Shown one piece after another: positions 55,101 through 63,518 of a DNA stretch of 64,000 bases. The DNA lies in contig JACPXC010000019.1 of NCBI GenBank assembly GCA_016196755.1, forward strand, positions 1 to 64,000. The letters are read 5' to 3'. A program made the translations under genes and the position numbers. The notes beneath the pieces were generated by a model, which had not been told where the DNA came from, searched no databases, and saw nothing but the letters and a program-made list of their open reading frames with translations. Position 1 is the first letter of the stretch. Each line of letters begins with the position of its first letter. Source of the DNA: Elusimicrobiota bacterium. GTDB taxonomy: Bacteria; Elusimicrobiota; Elusimicrobia; UBA1565.

Positions 55101-58100
55101 CTACCTCCTGCAGGCCTCGACCGCAGCGAATTTCTCCGGGGTCTTGGTCTCTTCGGAGACTGTCGACATGCGCGTGAGCACCTTGACCGCCCTGTCTCCA
55201 CCCTTGGCCAACAATACGACCTACTATTTCAGGGTCGGCACGCTGGCCCACAACCGCGCGGCGAACTTCATCGTCTTGGGCTCCACGGCGACGCTAGCCC
55301 GCGCCCCCGGCTCCTTGGGGGCTGGGAACACGTTCCTCGGGGTGTTCCCCTCCTCGCTGAGCGTCGCGTGGACGGGCTTCCCGCTGGCCGCCACCCACGG
55401 CTCCTCGAACTCGGCTCAAGGCTTCCGCCTCGAGGCTTCGTCGACCAACTTCGGCGCCCTGAGCCCCGGCGGCGTGGTCCATTCCTCGTTCACGCCCACG
55501 GTCCTGGCCAGCACGTTGAGCGTCCAGTCCCCCGCCCTACTCCCCAATACGACCTACTTCGTCCGCGTCTCGGCCTTGAACCACAACGGCGTGCCCACCA
55601 CCCTGGTGTTGGGCGCGGTCGCCACGCTGGCCCTGCCTCCCCCGGCCAACGGGGACCCCCATCTCCAGGTCATGCGCACCTCGGTGACGGTCGCTTGGGC
55701 GGCCCTGCCGGTTTCGCCTTCGAGCGCCTCGGCCCTGGGCTTCCGGCTGGAAGCCTCCACCGCCGCCGACTTCAGCGGCACGGTGGTCTCCTCGTCGACG
55801 CCGAACGTCCAGCTCAGCACCTTGACCGTCTTCAGCCCCGCGCTCGACGCGAACACCACCTATTACTTCCGGGTCGCCTCGCTCAACCAAGCCTTGGCGC
55901 CGCACTATACGCTCTTCAGCGCCACGCCCACCCTGGCGCCGACGCCCGCCGCCCTGCCCGAAGGTCTGCTGGCGGTCTTTCAGAGTTCCGTGACCGCGGC
56001 TTGGGCCGCCCTCCCGCAAGCCCCGCTGGCCGACACCGCCGAGGGCTACGTCCTCCAGGCCTCCTCGACCGACTTCGGCGCCCTGGCGCCGGGCGGCGGC
56101 GTCGTCTCGGCCAGCGCCACCGCCAACGTCCTTCTGAGCACGCTCGCCGTCGCCCTGCCGGCCCTCGAGCTCAACACGACCTACTACCTGCGGGTCTACA
56201 GCCTCAACCACGCCGGGGCCTTCTCCACCCCGCTGGCCCTAGGCGCCACGACGACCTTGGCCGCCGCGCCCCAACCCTTGGCCCAGGCCTTCCCGGGCGT
56301 CTTTCAGACCTCGGTAACGGCCGCCTGGGCGGCGATGCCCGCCGCGCCGCAGAGCGCCAGCGCGTCGGGCTACCGGCTGGAGGCTTCCTCGACCGGCTTC
56401 GGGGCCATCCTGCCCGGAGGACTCATCGTCAGCTCCTCCACTTTCGACCGCTTGATCAGCACGCTGACTGTGCGCCTGCCGGCGCTGGACCGCGGCACCA
56501 CCTATTACTTCCGGGTGGCCGCGCTCAACCCCGCGGGCGACGCCGGGCCCTTCACGGCCCTCGGAGCCACCGCCACGCTGACCAGGACCCCCGAAGCCCC
56601 TGCGCCCTTGGCGCTCTTTGAGAGTTCGGCGACCTGGGGCTGGCCGGCGTTCGCCTCCCCCCCGGGCGACCTCTCGTCGCGAGGGTACCGCCTCGAGGCG
56701 GCGAAGACCGCAGCCTTCACCGGAACGGTCAGTTCGAGCGAAACCGCCGTCGCGGCGCTCAGCACGCTGACGGTCTCCGCCCCGGCGCTCGAGCCCAACA
56801 CCACCTATTATTTCAGGCTGGCGGCGCTCAACCCCAACTCGGTCCCCGTCTACTCGCTGACGGTCTCGACCTCCCAAAAGGCCGTGGCGCCCAACGCCTT
56901 GGCGGCCGACTCGACCTTCCTCGCCGTCTTCGAGACCTCGGTGAGCGCGCGCTGGCAGGCGCTTCCCGGAGCCCCGCTCAAGGATTCCTCGCAGGGCTAT
57001 CAGTTGGAGGCCTCGAGCACGGCCTTCGACGGCGCGGGGGAGCTGCCCTCCGCCGTCTCGAGCCTCTTCTCGCAGAACACCCTGACGGTCGCCGCCCCCG
57101 CGCTGGAGCGCAACACCACCTATTACTTCCGGGTGGCCGGGCGAAACCACAACGGCCTGGCCGGAGCCTTCACGCTCTTGTACGCCACCTCCACCCTGCC
57201 CGCGGCGCCCGCCGCCGGAGCCGCGCCCATCCGTGCCGTCCATTCGAGCTCCATCACCGCGGCCTGGGTCGCTCCGCCGGCCCTGCCGCTTTCAGCCAGC
57301 GCCGAGGGCTACCGGCTCGAGGCCTCGAGCGCGGCGGACTTCTCCGGGACCATCGTCTCCTCGAGCACGTTCGAGCGCACCGCCTCGACCCTGACGGTCC
57401 ACGCGCCGGCGTTGTCGCCCAATACGACCTACTATCTGCGCGTGGCCGCGCTCAACCACAACGGGGTCCCAGGACCCTTCACCGCGCTCGGCTCCACGAT
57501 CACCCTGGCCGGGGCTCCCACGCTCATCGCGCCCTCCTTCCTCGCCATCTTCGAGACCTCGGCGACGGCGCGCTGGGCGGCCCAAGCCGGCGGCGGCTAC
57601 AGGCTGGAAGCCTCCTCCACGGACTTCGGAGCCCTGGGAGCGGGAGGCCTGACGCGCGCCTCGGAGACCTTCGCCGCGGCCTTGAGCACGCTGACCGTAC
57701 CCGGCCTCGACGCCGACACGACTTGGTATTTCCGCGTCGCCGCCCTCAACGGCGCCCACGTCCCGGGACCGTACTCCGTGCTGGGTGCTACGGCCACCTT
57801 GGCCGTCGCCCCCGGCGCCTTCGCACCCGCCTTCCTCTCCGTGGTTGAGAGCTCCATCACCGCCCAATGGGCCGCCGCCCCAGCCTCCCCCCAACCGCTC
57901 TCGGCCCAGGGCTACCGCCTGCAGGCGTCGACGGCCGCCGATTTCACGGGCATCGTCATCGCCTCCCAGACCCTGGTCCGTACCGCCGCCGCCCTGACCG
58001 TGCTAAGCCCCGCCCTTTCGGCCGACACCACCTACCACCTGCGCGTGGCCGCCCTCAACCATAACGGCGTCCCCGGAGCCCCGCTGGCCCTGGGCTCGAC

Positions 58101-61100
58101 GAGCACGCTGACCATCGAGGTCCCCGGCGGCGCGGCCTTCCGCGCCTGGCCCTCCAGCCTGACCGTGACCTGGATCGACGTGACGGCCCAGGGCTACCGC
58201 CTCGAGGCCTCGGCCGCGGCGGATTTCTCCGGGACGGTGCATTCGAGCGCCTCGGCCAGCGGCGACATCACCTTGCTCACCGTCCAGTCGCCTCCCCTGT
58301 CCGTCAACACCACCTACTTCCTGCGCGTGGCCGCGCTCAACCACAACGGCGTCCCGCGCTACGCGGCCCTGTCCTCGAGCGTCACCTTGGCCGACCGCCC
58401 CGACGCGCCGTCGGTGACGGCCGCGTATTTCAGCTCGGTGACGGTGCAATGGACCCCGCAGGCGGCCAGCGGATTTTCCGTCGACGCCTCGACGGCCGCG
58501 GATTTCTCCGGGACCCTGCGCTCGTCGGTCTCCTGGTCCGGGGGTACGGCGTCGCTCACCGTCGCCAATCTGCTTTCAGGAACGACCTACTATCTGCGCG
58601 TGGCGGGACTCAACCACGCCGGCGCGCCCCACTACGCGGCCGCCGTCGCCACCGCCACGCCGCAGTCGCCCAAAGCCTGGACCGGGGACGGAGGCGACGG
58701 GAACTGGTACACCGACGCCAACTGGAGCCCCCCGGGAGTCCCCGGGCCCAGCGACTCCGTCACGATCGGGATAGCCGCCGCCGTCACGGTGGATGCCAGC
58801 TCCCCGGCCGTGGTCTTCTCGAGCATGACCCTGGGCCGGCCGGGCGGCGGGGCCGCCGTCAGCCTCCGCCTCTCCACCGCCGTCGGGGGCGGCCAGCACA
58901 TCCTCATCAACCGGGACGCCGGCCTCACCGTCGACACCACACAGACCTTGACCTTGAGCGGGGACCTGATCCTGCGCGCGGGCTCCAGCATGACCCATAC
59001 CGCCAACCCCTCGGTCAGCACGTCCGCCTACGCGTCCTGGAGCGTCGCCGCCACCTTCACCCTGGAGGCCGGGGCCACCGTGACGGTAGCGGGACGCGGG
59101 ATGCCGGGCGGGGCCCCCGGGGTCCGCGGCGGCGGCGCGGGCGGCGGCGCGGGGACGGGCGTCTCCAACCAAGCCGGCGGCGGCGGCGGCTACGGCGGCG
59201 GCGGCGGGGCCGGCGAAGGCCCGGGCGGGGCGGGCGGGGCCGCGTACGGCTCCGCGGCCGACCCGCAGGACGTCGGCTCGGCCGGCGGCGGCGGGGCCGG
59301 AGCAGCCGGCGGGGCGGGCGGCGGGCTCCTGCGCGTCGCCGCGGGGACGATCGTCCTCGACGGCACGATCGACGCGCGCGGGACCGCCGGTGTAGAGGCG
59401 GCGGCCGGCGGTGGCGGCGGCGGCTCGGGCGGCGGCATCCGTCTGACGGCGACGACTATCTCCGGCGCCGGCCAACTGCGCGCCGACGGCGGCGACGCCC
59501 CGGGCGGCGGAGGCTCGGAGCAGGGCGGCGGCGGCGGCGGCGGACGTATCCGCGTGGCGGCGGCCGGCGCCTGCACCCTGGCTCCCTCGACCGTGACCTT
59601 CGACGGCGGCGCGTCGGGAGGCGGGGGCCTTCCCGGGGGAGCCGGGACCACCTCCAGCCCGAACCTGACCGCGCCGACGGCGTTCTCGGGGAGCGTGCTC
59701 TCCTCGACGTCGGTGTCGTGGGCCTGGAGCGGCGGCGCCGGGGCGGTCTCCTACACCGTCCTGGCCTCGACCGGAGGCCGGCTCTCCGGGACCCTGGGCG
59801 GCGGGGTGAGTTCCTTCCTCAGCGCCGCCCTCGACCCCAACACCGCCTACGGCGCGCTGGTCCGGGCGGCCGGCTGCGCGCACGCCGCGGACTCGCCCTC
59901 GGACACCGCGACGACCCTGACCGAGCCGTTGGCCGGCCGAGAGCTCCAGGCCGTCCATCAGACCTCGGCGACCTTCTCCTGGCTCGAGTTCTCTCCCGCG
60001 CAAGCCGGCGGCTACCGCTTGGAAGCCTCGACCGCCGCGGATTTCTCCGGCACGGTGCGCTCGTCTGCGACGCCCACCGTGACCCTGAGCACCCTGACCG
60101 TCGAGAACCTCGATCCCGGGACGACCTATCACTTCCGCGCCGGAGCCCTCAACCTGGTCCTAGCACCCAACTACGGCCCGTCCGTCTCCACCGTCACGCG
60201 GCTCACGGGCCCCGCTCCCGCGGCCCCCGCGCTGACGGCGGTCTCCTCCCTCACCCTGACGGCCCAGTGGACGCAGGGCGCGCCGGCCAACCCCGCCGGC
60301 ACCGTCTACACCCTGCGCGCCTCTACCGCGGCCGACCTCACCGGGACGGTGACCTCCTCGGCGACGAGCGCTTCGAGCGCCGTCCTCTCGAGCCTCATCC
60401 CGGACACGACCTACTACCTCGAGGTGCGCGCCGCCAACCACGCCGGCGTCTTTTTGCTGCTGGCCCTGGGCTCCACGCCGACCTGGACGGCCGACGTCGG
60501 CGCCCCCGCCCCGTCCGCGGCGTACCCCTCGAGCGTCACCGTGTCATGGACGCCGGTCACCGCGCAAGGCTACGAAGCCCAGGCCTCCACCGCCTCCGAT
60601 TTCACGGGGACCCTGCACAGCTCGGTCACGCCGGCGGGCGGGGCTTCGGCCCTGTCGCTCTTGAGCCCGGCCCTCGACCTCAACACCACGTATTACATAC
60701 GGGTGGGCGGGATAAACCACGCAGGGGTGAGGAACTTCGTCGCCGTCCCCTCGACGCCGACCCTCTCCAACCCGCCCTCGGCGCCCGCCCTCGCCGCGGT
60801 CTACTTCACGTCGGTCACGGTGAGTTGGACGCCCGCGGCCCCTCCGTCCTCCGGCTACCGTCTTGAGGCGTCGACGGCCTCCGACTTCTCGGGGGTCACC
60901 CGCTCCTCCGTCGGCGCCTCGGGAGGACTGAGCGCGCTCACCGTCGCGAACCTCGACTCCGACACCACCTACTATCTGCGCGTCGGGGCCCTCAACCTCG
61001 CCTCGGTCGGGAACCTGACGGGATCGGTCTCGACCCGGACGCTCAACGCCCCGAAGGTCTGGGTCGGGACGGCCGGCGACCACGACTGGAACAACGCGGC

Positions 61101-63063
61101 CAACTGGAGCCCGAGCGGGGTCCCCACGCGCTCGAACTCGGTGACGATCAACGTCGCCGACGCGGTGGCCTCGAACCTCTCGGTCTCCTTCTCCAGCCTG
61201 ACCCTCGGCAGCCCGGGCGGCGCGGCCGTCAGCCTGACGCTGACAAACGGCGCCGGCGTGCAGGACGGCGGCAGCCTGCACATCTACGGGAACGCCGGCC
61301 TGACCGTCGACACCGCCCAGACCGTCGCGCTGACCGGCGGCGTGAGCATGCTCTCCGGCTCGACGCTCGCGCACCGGCCCGACGGGGCTACCGAGACCGC
61401 CGCGCTCGACCTGAGCGTCGCCGGCCTCTTCGACCTCCAAGCCGGCGCCCAGGTGCTCGCCCAGGGCAAGGGCCTGGCGGGCGGCGCGGCCAACGGCGGC
61501 GCGGGCAGCGGCACGGGTGGCGGCGCGGGCACCGCGGTAAACGGGCGCGGCGGCGGCGGCGGCGGCTACGGCGGCGCCGGCGGCCGCGGCGAGAACAACG
61601 GGGCCTTGGGCGGCGCGGCCTATGACTCGGCCTCCGCCCCGGCCTCGCCGGGCTCCGGCGGCGGAGGCGGAGGCGATTCGGCGGGCTCGGCGGGTGCGGC
61701 CGGAGGCGGACGCGTCCGTCTCGTCGCCGGCAGCATCGTCCTCGACGGCACGATCGACGTTTCCGGCGCCGACGGCGGCGCGGCAGGCGACGGCGGCGGA
61801 GGCGGAGGCGCCGGCGGCAGCATCCGCCTCGAGGCGGGGAGCATCGCCGGCGCGGGCACGCTGCGCGCCGACGGCGGCGACGGGCAGGGCGGCGCCGGCT
61901 CCGAGTTCGGCGGCGGGGGCGGCGGCGGCCGCATCTATACCAGCGCCTCGGGGGCCTGCACCCTCGCCGTCGCCACCGCCAGCGTGGCCGGCGGCTTCTC
62001 GGGCGACTCGGGAACCGGCCTGCCCGGCGTGGCCGGCGGGGCCGGCACGACCTATTCGGCCAACCTCGGCCCCGCGGGGACCTTCGCCGGCGCGGTGCTC
62101 TCCTCGACGAGCATCTCCTGGACCTGGACGGCAGGGGCCGGCGCGCTCGAATACCGGGTGCTCGCCTCCACCGGCGGCGCCCGCTCCGGCGCGCTGCCCG
62201 CCGGGACTCTGGCGTTTCTGTCCTCCGAGCTCCTGCCCAACTCGACCCACGGCGCCCTGGTCGCCGACAGCGGCTGCGGCCACCGCTTCGACAGCGCCGT
62301 CTTCGTGACCACGACCCTGGCCCGGCCCGCCGGGGTCCTCGCCCAGCACTACCTCGGCGTGTTCGAGAGCTCGGCCACGGTGGCCTGGGGGGCCCTGCCG
62401 GCCTCCCCGCCGGCCGCCGCCTCGGAGTCGGCCGCCAGCTACCTGCTGGAGGCGTCGACCGCGGCCGATTTCTCGGGGACCATACGCTCGTCGGCGACCA
62501 CGGCCATGAGCCTGAGCACGCTGAGCGTCACCGGCCTCGGCATCGACGCCACCTATTACTTCCGCGTGGGGACGCTCAACATCGGCGGGGTCCCGAACTT
62601 CCTGGCGCTGGGCTCGACGCGGACGTCCTTCACGGAGATCGGCGTCATCATCTCCACCGACGTCCTCGACGTCGGGGAGGTCAGCCTCAACACCGAGCTG
62701 TTCATCTCGACCTCGCTGCTCGTGGAAAGCGTCGGCAACATCGCGCAGACCTACCGCATCACCGCGGCGACGATCACGGCCGGCAGCCCTTGGAGCGTGA
62801 CGCTGAGCTCCGGCACCGACACCTTGACGGTCCAGGTGCTCTTCGACGACTTCCAGCCCGCGGCGGCGGCCTTCGGCGACGACGACAAGGCCACCGACGA
62901 GGGGACGTCCTGCACCGGCGCGACGTTCAGCTCCGGCCAGACCTGCCACTCCGTGCCGCCCGGCGCCCAGCGGCTGATGTGGCTTAAGGTCGGCATGCCG
63001 AAGATAACGTCGACCGAGGACCCCCAGGAGATAGGAATCACCGTGACCGCGACACTCCCATGA
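49198..63063 (+). CDS. Giant secreted FN3-like repeat protein (4621 residues)
   Basis: Starts at GTG 49198 with a signal-like segment (LAGTGTLAVLLGAAAAAG). About 32 units of roughly 90-110 residues follow, each with YRLEASTAADFSGTV and TTYYFRVAALNHNG hallmarks, resembling fibronectin type III domains; two more are variant (AYGALVRAAGCAHA type). They are interrupted by a unique region at residues about 1362-1706 and by two related Trp/Gly-rich beta domains starting at residues 3159 and 3953 (WTGDGGDGNWYTDANWSPPG and WVGTAGDHDWNNAANWSPSG), each followed by a long poly-Gly stretch. The last 145 residues are distinct. No LPXTG, autotransporter or sorting domain is seen. A surface adhesin or filament role is inferred. 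Confidence 0.85.
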   Translation: MGVSLPSARRLAGTGTLAVLLGAAAAAGVFDGATREVRPGTVDSGGAHGAAGGSYETTPSIGEAAGARMTGGAYDMRTGHADRAARPRALTDLAASDAFLSSMTLSWSAPGADGNRGALPPGSSYYIQTGENAVPAWDFASSGVKVSTSDLPPGFRASRRMTGLLANATYYFRAWHRDADGRLSRLSNAATAHTLAQPVTGAQPFAVFGTSVTINWLPRPEAPLEESAEGYRLEASTTPTFTGLILSSATGGVSLSTLTIVELAPQATYYMRVGALNHAGVGNFLALSTVTTSAYGIPPSSTQVDWIGVSSAALRWNPVNPNGYVLQASTAPDFTGTGDREASNAIPLSGGLTVTGLDANTTYYLRAGALWDQTTYYALASTRSSLAPPLTQAAFLSVDESSAVVGWAALPSAEGYRLDASTAADFSGTVVSSLTYALGASTLTALAPALAPNATYYFRVGSLNHASVPNYTLIGATPTLTAPLTASVAGVLAASLSASWTPVSAQGYRLEACLSPACDGAVEFSSTTNGSAAGLSVPGLAADTTYYLRAGGVNHAGRYRPGGVFASTSTLAAALTPAFAFVHTASITANWTPTAAQGYQLHASTSADFSGTLHSSTTKAASADALSVFSPALDANTTYYVRVGAENHNGVPNFGVSAATPTAALTPQALSPAALMVAETSATWNWAARPAAPLAQSAEGYRLEASMAPDFTGAVRSSSTADILNSTLTVLAPALDRNTTYYFRVSALNHAGVPGPPLVLGSTATLARVPLALPQPFPGVSPTSMTVAWAAFPAAPLADSSEGYLLEASLSAGFAVIAASSRTTDFRVSTLTVFSPALAVNDTYYFRVAALNHNGVPGPYLAYGSTATAAAAPEPGAPPVTAVSSHAIAAQWTAGTPANPAGTVYHLRGSPNADFSGTVVSSVTKGFSAELRSLQPDTTYYLQVMALNRKGHPTYAPLGSTITLTGALTLLPRTFLGVFQTSVTAAWAAGGGSGGYRLEASTAPDFSGTLSSSQTASVTLSTLTALSPALDANTTYYFRAAARNSGGAVGPFTVLGATSTLAAAPSALAAAYLAVNRSSVTAAWAARPVSPLSASNEGYRLEASTAANFSGVVHSSNTAFVLVSTLSVLSPPLSSHATYYFRVASLNHNSAPGPFLALGSTPTLTLLLDDARTAQVFLTSITASWSVVPSSGYVLEASSMAWVSGVTVSTRTDNPNLGALTALSPALWSNTTYYLSAGGLSHGGVPNFKVFAASSTLAAMTSGMEFQQVSRTSATVSWVPLPTAAAAGSSNTSEGYVLEASTAADFGGNLLSTATPNVSLSTLTIAGLLASTTYYYRVGSLNWDGTPHYQAAQSTGNFSTASDVAWRVQGFSGQLTGVATLDVNIAAVSQDRAFILVPSAHSSAGAGSVSGVQDSIQMLARAKFLTDSKVRLTRNSANNGSNYSFYVIDNPSGSEIFTVGGSTSFATAASQLDIPVSGVSDFTKTVVFLSVAHDQANTDFFHQSLVRGALTSNTNLRLNRTGGNSQVDVDYVVVEFRGAQWTVQTGETTVNTGTEAGPQSQAIAAVSSLARTWVFTTWSCDTEGNDQMSPKVELFDATTLRLSRSATTTGSCVVRWSVLENPTMSVQRGSAQTSATSNLTVAQDFAGVDTALSFPVTTNDDTRTDQTQTRAWWRADFTSSSQLTWTRARSGSTARFRWQVVSLVTEIAPAAVTNLSALAGAPPGEVELSWTSPGDDANSGVLGAGSQYRVHHTTDAALAGSANFFSSAAAQVLIATSSVFPGSNRYYTLGGLFKNTTYFMRLWTRDEGAIYSELSNGATVATRALPLVDPLLLSVHPSSITAGWAAFPDPAAYGSSNSAVGYLLEASSTNFGVLFPGPAVSSSRTYVFSLSTLTVQGAGGLDPNTTYYLRASALNHGEAMTTAVLSATATLPVAPAALARTYLSVGLSSVTAAWAARPLSPSSHSAQGYLLQASTAANFSGVLVSSETVDMRVSTLTALSPPLANNTTYYFRVGTLAHNRAANFIVLGSTATLARAPGSLGAGNTFLGVFPSSLSVAWTGFPLAATHGSSNSAQGFRLEASSTNFGALSPGGVVHSSFTPTVLASTLSVQSPALLPNTTYFVRVSALNHNGVPTTLVLGAVATLALPPPANGDPHLQVMRTSVTVAWAALPVSPSSASALGFRLEASTAADFSGTVVSSSTPNVQLSTLTVFSPALDANTTYYFRVASLNQALAPHYTLFSATPTLAPTPAALPEGLLAVFQSSVTAAWAALPQAPLADTAEGYVLQASSTDFGALAPGGGVVSASATANVLLSTLAVALPALELNTTYYLRVYSLNHAGAFSTPLALGATTTLAAAPQPLAQAFPGVFQTSVTAAWAAMPAAPQSASASGYRLEASSTGFGAILPGGLIVSSSTFDRLISTLTVRLPALDRGTTYYFRVAALNPAGDAGPFTALGATATLTRTPEAPAPLALFESSATWGWPAFASPPGDLSSRGYRLEAAKTAAFTGTVSSSETAVAALSTLTVSAPALEPNTTYYFRLAALNPNSVPVYSLTVSTSQKAVAPNALAADSTFLAVFETSVSARWQALPGAPLKDSSQGYQLEASSTAFDGAGELPSAVSSLFSQNTLTVAAPALERNTTYYFRVAGRNHNGLAGAFTLLYATSTLPAAPAAGAAPIRAVHSSSITAAWVAPPALPLSASAEGYRLEASSAADFSGTIVSSSTFERTASTLTVHAPALSPNTTYYLRVAALNHNGVPGPFTALGSTITLAGAPTLIAPSFLAIFETSATARWAAQAGGGYRLEASSTDFGALGAGGLTRASETFAAALSTLTVPGLDADTTWYFRVAALNGAHVPGPYSVLGATATLAVAPGAFAPAFLSVVESSITAQWAAAPASPQPLSAQGYRLQASTAADFTGIVIASQTLVRTAAALTVLSPALSADTTYHLRVAALNHNGVPGAPLALGSTSTLTIEVPGGAAFRAWPSSLTVTWIDVTAQGYRLEASAAADFSGTVHSSASASGDITLLTVQSPPLSVNTTYFLRVAALNHNGVPRYAALSSSVTLADRPDAPSVTAAYFSSVTVQWTPQAASGFSVDASTAADFSGTLRSSVSWSGGTASLTVANLLSGTTYYLRVAGLNHAGAPHYAAAVATATPQSPKAWTGDGGDGNWYTDANWSPPGVPGPSDSVTIGIAAAVTVDASSPAVVFSSMTLGRPGGGAAVSLRLSTAVGGGQHILINRDAGLTVDTTQTLTLSGDLILRAGSSMTHTANPSVSTSAYASWSVAATFTLEAGATVTVAGRGMPGGAPGVRGGGAGGGAGTGVSNQAGGGGGYGGGGGAGEGPGGAGGAAYGSAADPQDVGSAGGGGAGAAGGAGGGLLRVAAGTIVLDGTIDARGTAGVEAAAGGGGGGSGGGIRLTATTISGAGQLRADGGDAPGGGGSEQGGGGGGGRIRVAAAGACTLAPSTVTFDGGASGGGGLPGGAGTTSSPNLTAPTAFSGSVLSSTSVSWAWSGGAGAVSYTVLASTGGRLSGTLGGGVSSFLSAALDPNTAYGALVRAAGCAHAADSPSDTATTLTEPLAGRELQAVHQTSATFSWLEFSPAQAGGYRLEASTAADFSGTVRSSATPTVTLSTLTVENLDPGTTYHFRAGALNLVLAPNYGPSVSTVTRLTGPAPAAPALTAVSSLTLTAQWTQGAPANPAGTVYTLRASTAADLTGTVTSSATSASSAVLSSLIPDTTYYLEVRAANHAGVFLLLALGSTPTWTADVGAPAPSAAYPSSVTVSWTPVTAQGYEAQASTASDFTGTLHSSVTPAGGASALSLLSPALDLNTTYYIRVGGINHAGVRNFVAVPSTPTLSNPPSAPALAAVYFTSVTVSWTPAAPPSSGYRLEASTASDFSGVTRSSVGASGGLSALTVANLDSDTTYYLRVGALNLASVGNLTGSVSTRTLNAPKVWVGTAGDHDWNNAANWSPSGVPTRSNSVTINVADAVASNLSVSFSSLTLGSPGGAAVSLTLTNGAGVQDGGSLHIYGNAGLTVDTAQTVALTGGVSMLSGSTLAHRPDGATETAALDLSVAGLFDLQAGAQVLAQGKGLAGGAANGGAGSGTGGGAGTAVNGRGGGGGGYGGAGGRGENNGALGGAAYDSASAPASPGSGGGGGGDSAGSAGAAGGGRVRLVAGSIVLDGTIDVSGADGGAAGDGGGGGGAGGSIRLEAGSIAGAGTLRADGGDGQGGAGSEFGGGGGGGRIYTSASGACTLAVATASVAGGFSGDSGTGLPGVAGGAGTTYSANLGPAGTFAGAVLSSTSISWTWTAGAGALEYRVLASTGGARSGALPAGTLAFLSSELLPNSTHGALVADSGCGHRFDSAVFVTTTLARPAGVLAQHYLGVFESSATVAWGALPASPPAAASESAASYLLEASTAADFSGTIRSSATTAMSLSTLSVTGLGIDATYYFRVGTLNIGGVPNFLALGSTRTSFTEIGVIISTDVLDVGEVSLNTELFISTSLLVESVGNIAQTYRITAATITAGSPWSVTLSSGTDTLTVQVLFDDFQPAAAAFGDDDKATDEGTSCTGATFSSGQTCHSVPPGAQRLMWLKVGMPKITSTEDPQEIGITVTATLP
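58672..59670 (+). repeat. Duplicated Trp/Gly-rich beta-domain module, copy A (in giant gene)
   Basis: Encodes residues about 3159-3490: a GNWYTDANWSPPGVPGP start, an SVTIG strand, a hydrophobic beta stretch, then a Gly-rich region with GGGGGGYGGGGGAG. It shares order and many residues with 61054-62055, so the module was probably duplicated together with the FN3-like units between. Confidence 0.7.
61054..62055 (+). repeat. Duplicated Trp/Gly-rich beta-domain module, copy B (in giant gene)
   Basis: Encodes residues about 3953-4286, starting DHDWNNAANWSPSGVPT, then SVTINV and a Gly-rich region with GGGGGGYGGAGG. Each copy is followed by a variant unit containing a Cys (GALVADSGCGH here, GALVRAAGCAHA in copy A). 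Confidence 0.7.
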
Positions 63064-63518
63064 GAAAACTCCTGCCGCTCCTCCTCGCCGCCGCCGTGAC
63101 GGCGCCGGCCGCCGCCATCAGCATCCGCCTGCACAAAGGCGTCGCGGTGCGTTTCTCCGAGCGCCCTTCGGAATGGACTGCCCGGACCGACGCGCCTCCC
63201 GGCGCCGAATCCACCCTCGTGAGGGTCAATCCGGAGAACGGGTCGATCCACGAGCTCTGGCGCGCGCGCCGCGGCTGGGTCTGGCCGGAGCAGGTCCTGG
63301 AGCGAGACAGCGTCGTCATCGTCCTCAGCGGCAAGCTCTACGTGCGCACGGGGACGATACGGCGCGAGCTCAAGCCGGGCGGGTCGGCGGTCCTTCCGGC
63401 CGGCACGCCGTTCGAGCTGGGGTCTCTAGCCTGGTTTCGCCGGACGGTCTTCGTCTACGCCACCAACGCCCCGCTGCCGCAGACGCCGCAGCAGGACTCA
63501 TCCTCCCATCCGCACTGA
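63060..63518 (+). CDS. Exported cupin-like protein
   Basis: A 152-residue protein with a signal peptide (LLPLLLAAAVTAPAAA). The rest fits a small cupin barrel: VVIVLSGKLYVRTGTI followed by LKPGGSAVLPAGTPFEL is the typical cupin strand-turn pattern, though the metal-binding His pair is not obvious. Its ATG overlaps the stop of the giant gene (ATGA), so it is the last member of the secreted operon. The role is unknown. It overlaps the end of the convergent methyltransferase by 21 bp. Confidence 0.75.
   Translation: MRKLLPLLLAAAVTAPAAAISIRLHKGVAVRFSERPSEWTARTDAPPGAESTLVRVNPENGSIHELWRARRGWVWPEQVLERDSVVIVLSGKLYVRTGTIRRELKPGGSAVLPAGTPFELGSLAWFRRTVFVYATNAPLPQTPQQDSSSHPH

Noticed and set aside
49198-63063. 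CRISPR-like or tandem DNA repeat array
   Set aside because: The repetitiveness is at the protein level (FN3-like units of about 300 nt with diverged sequence), with no spacers or short perfect repeats.
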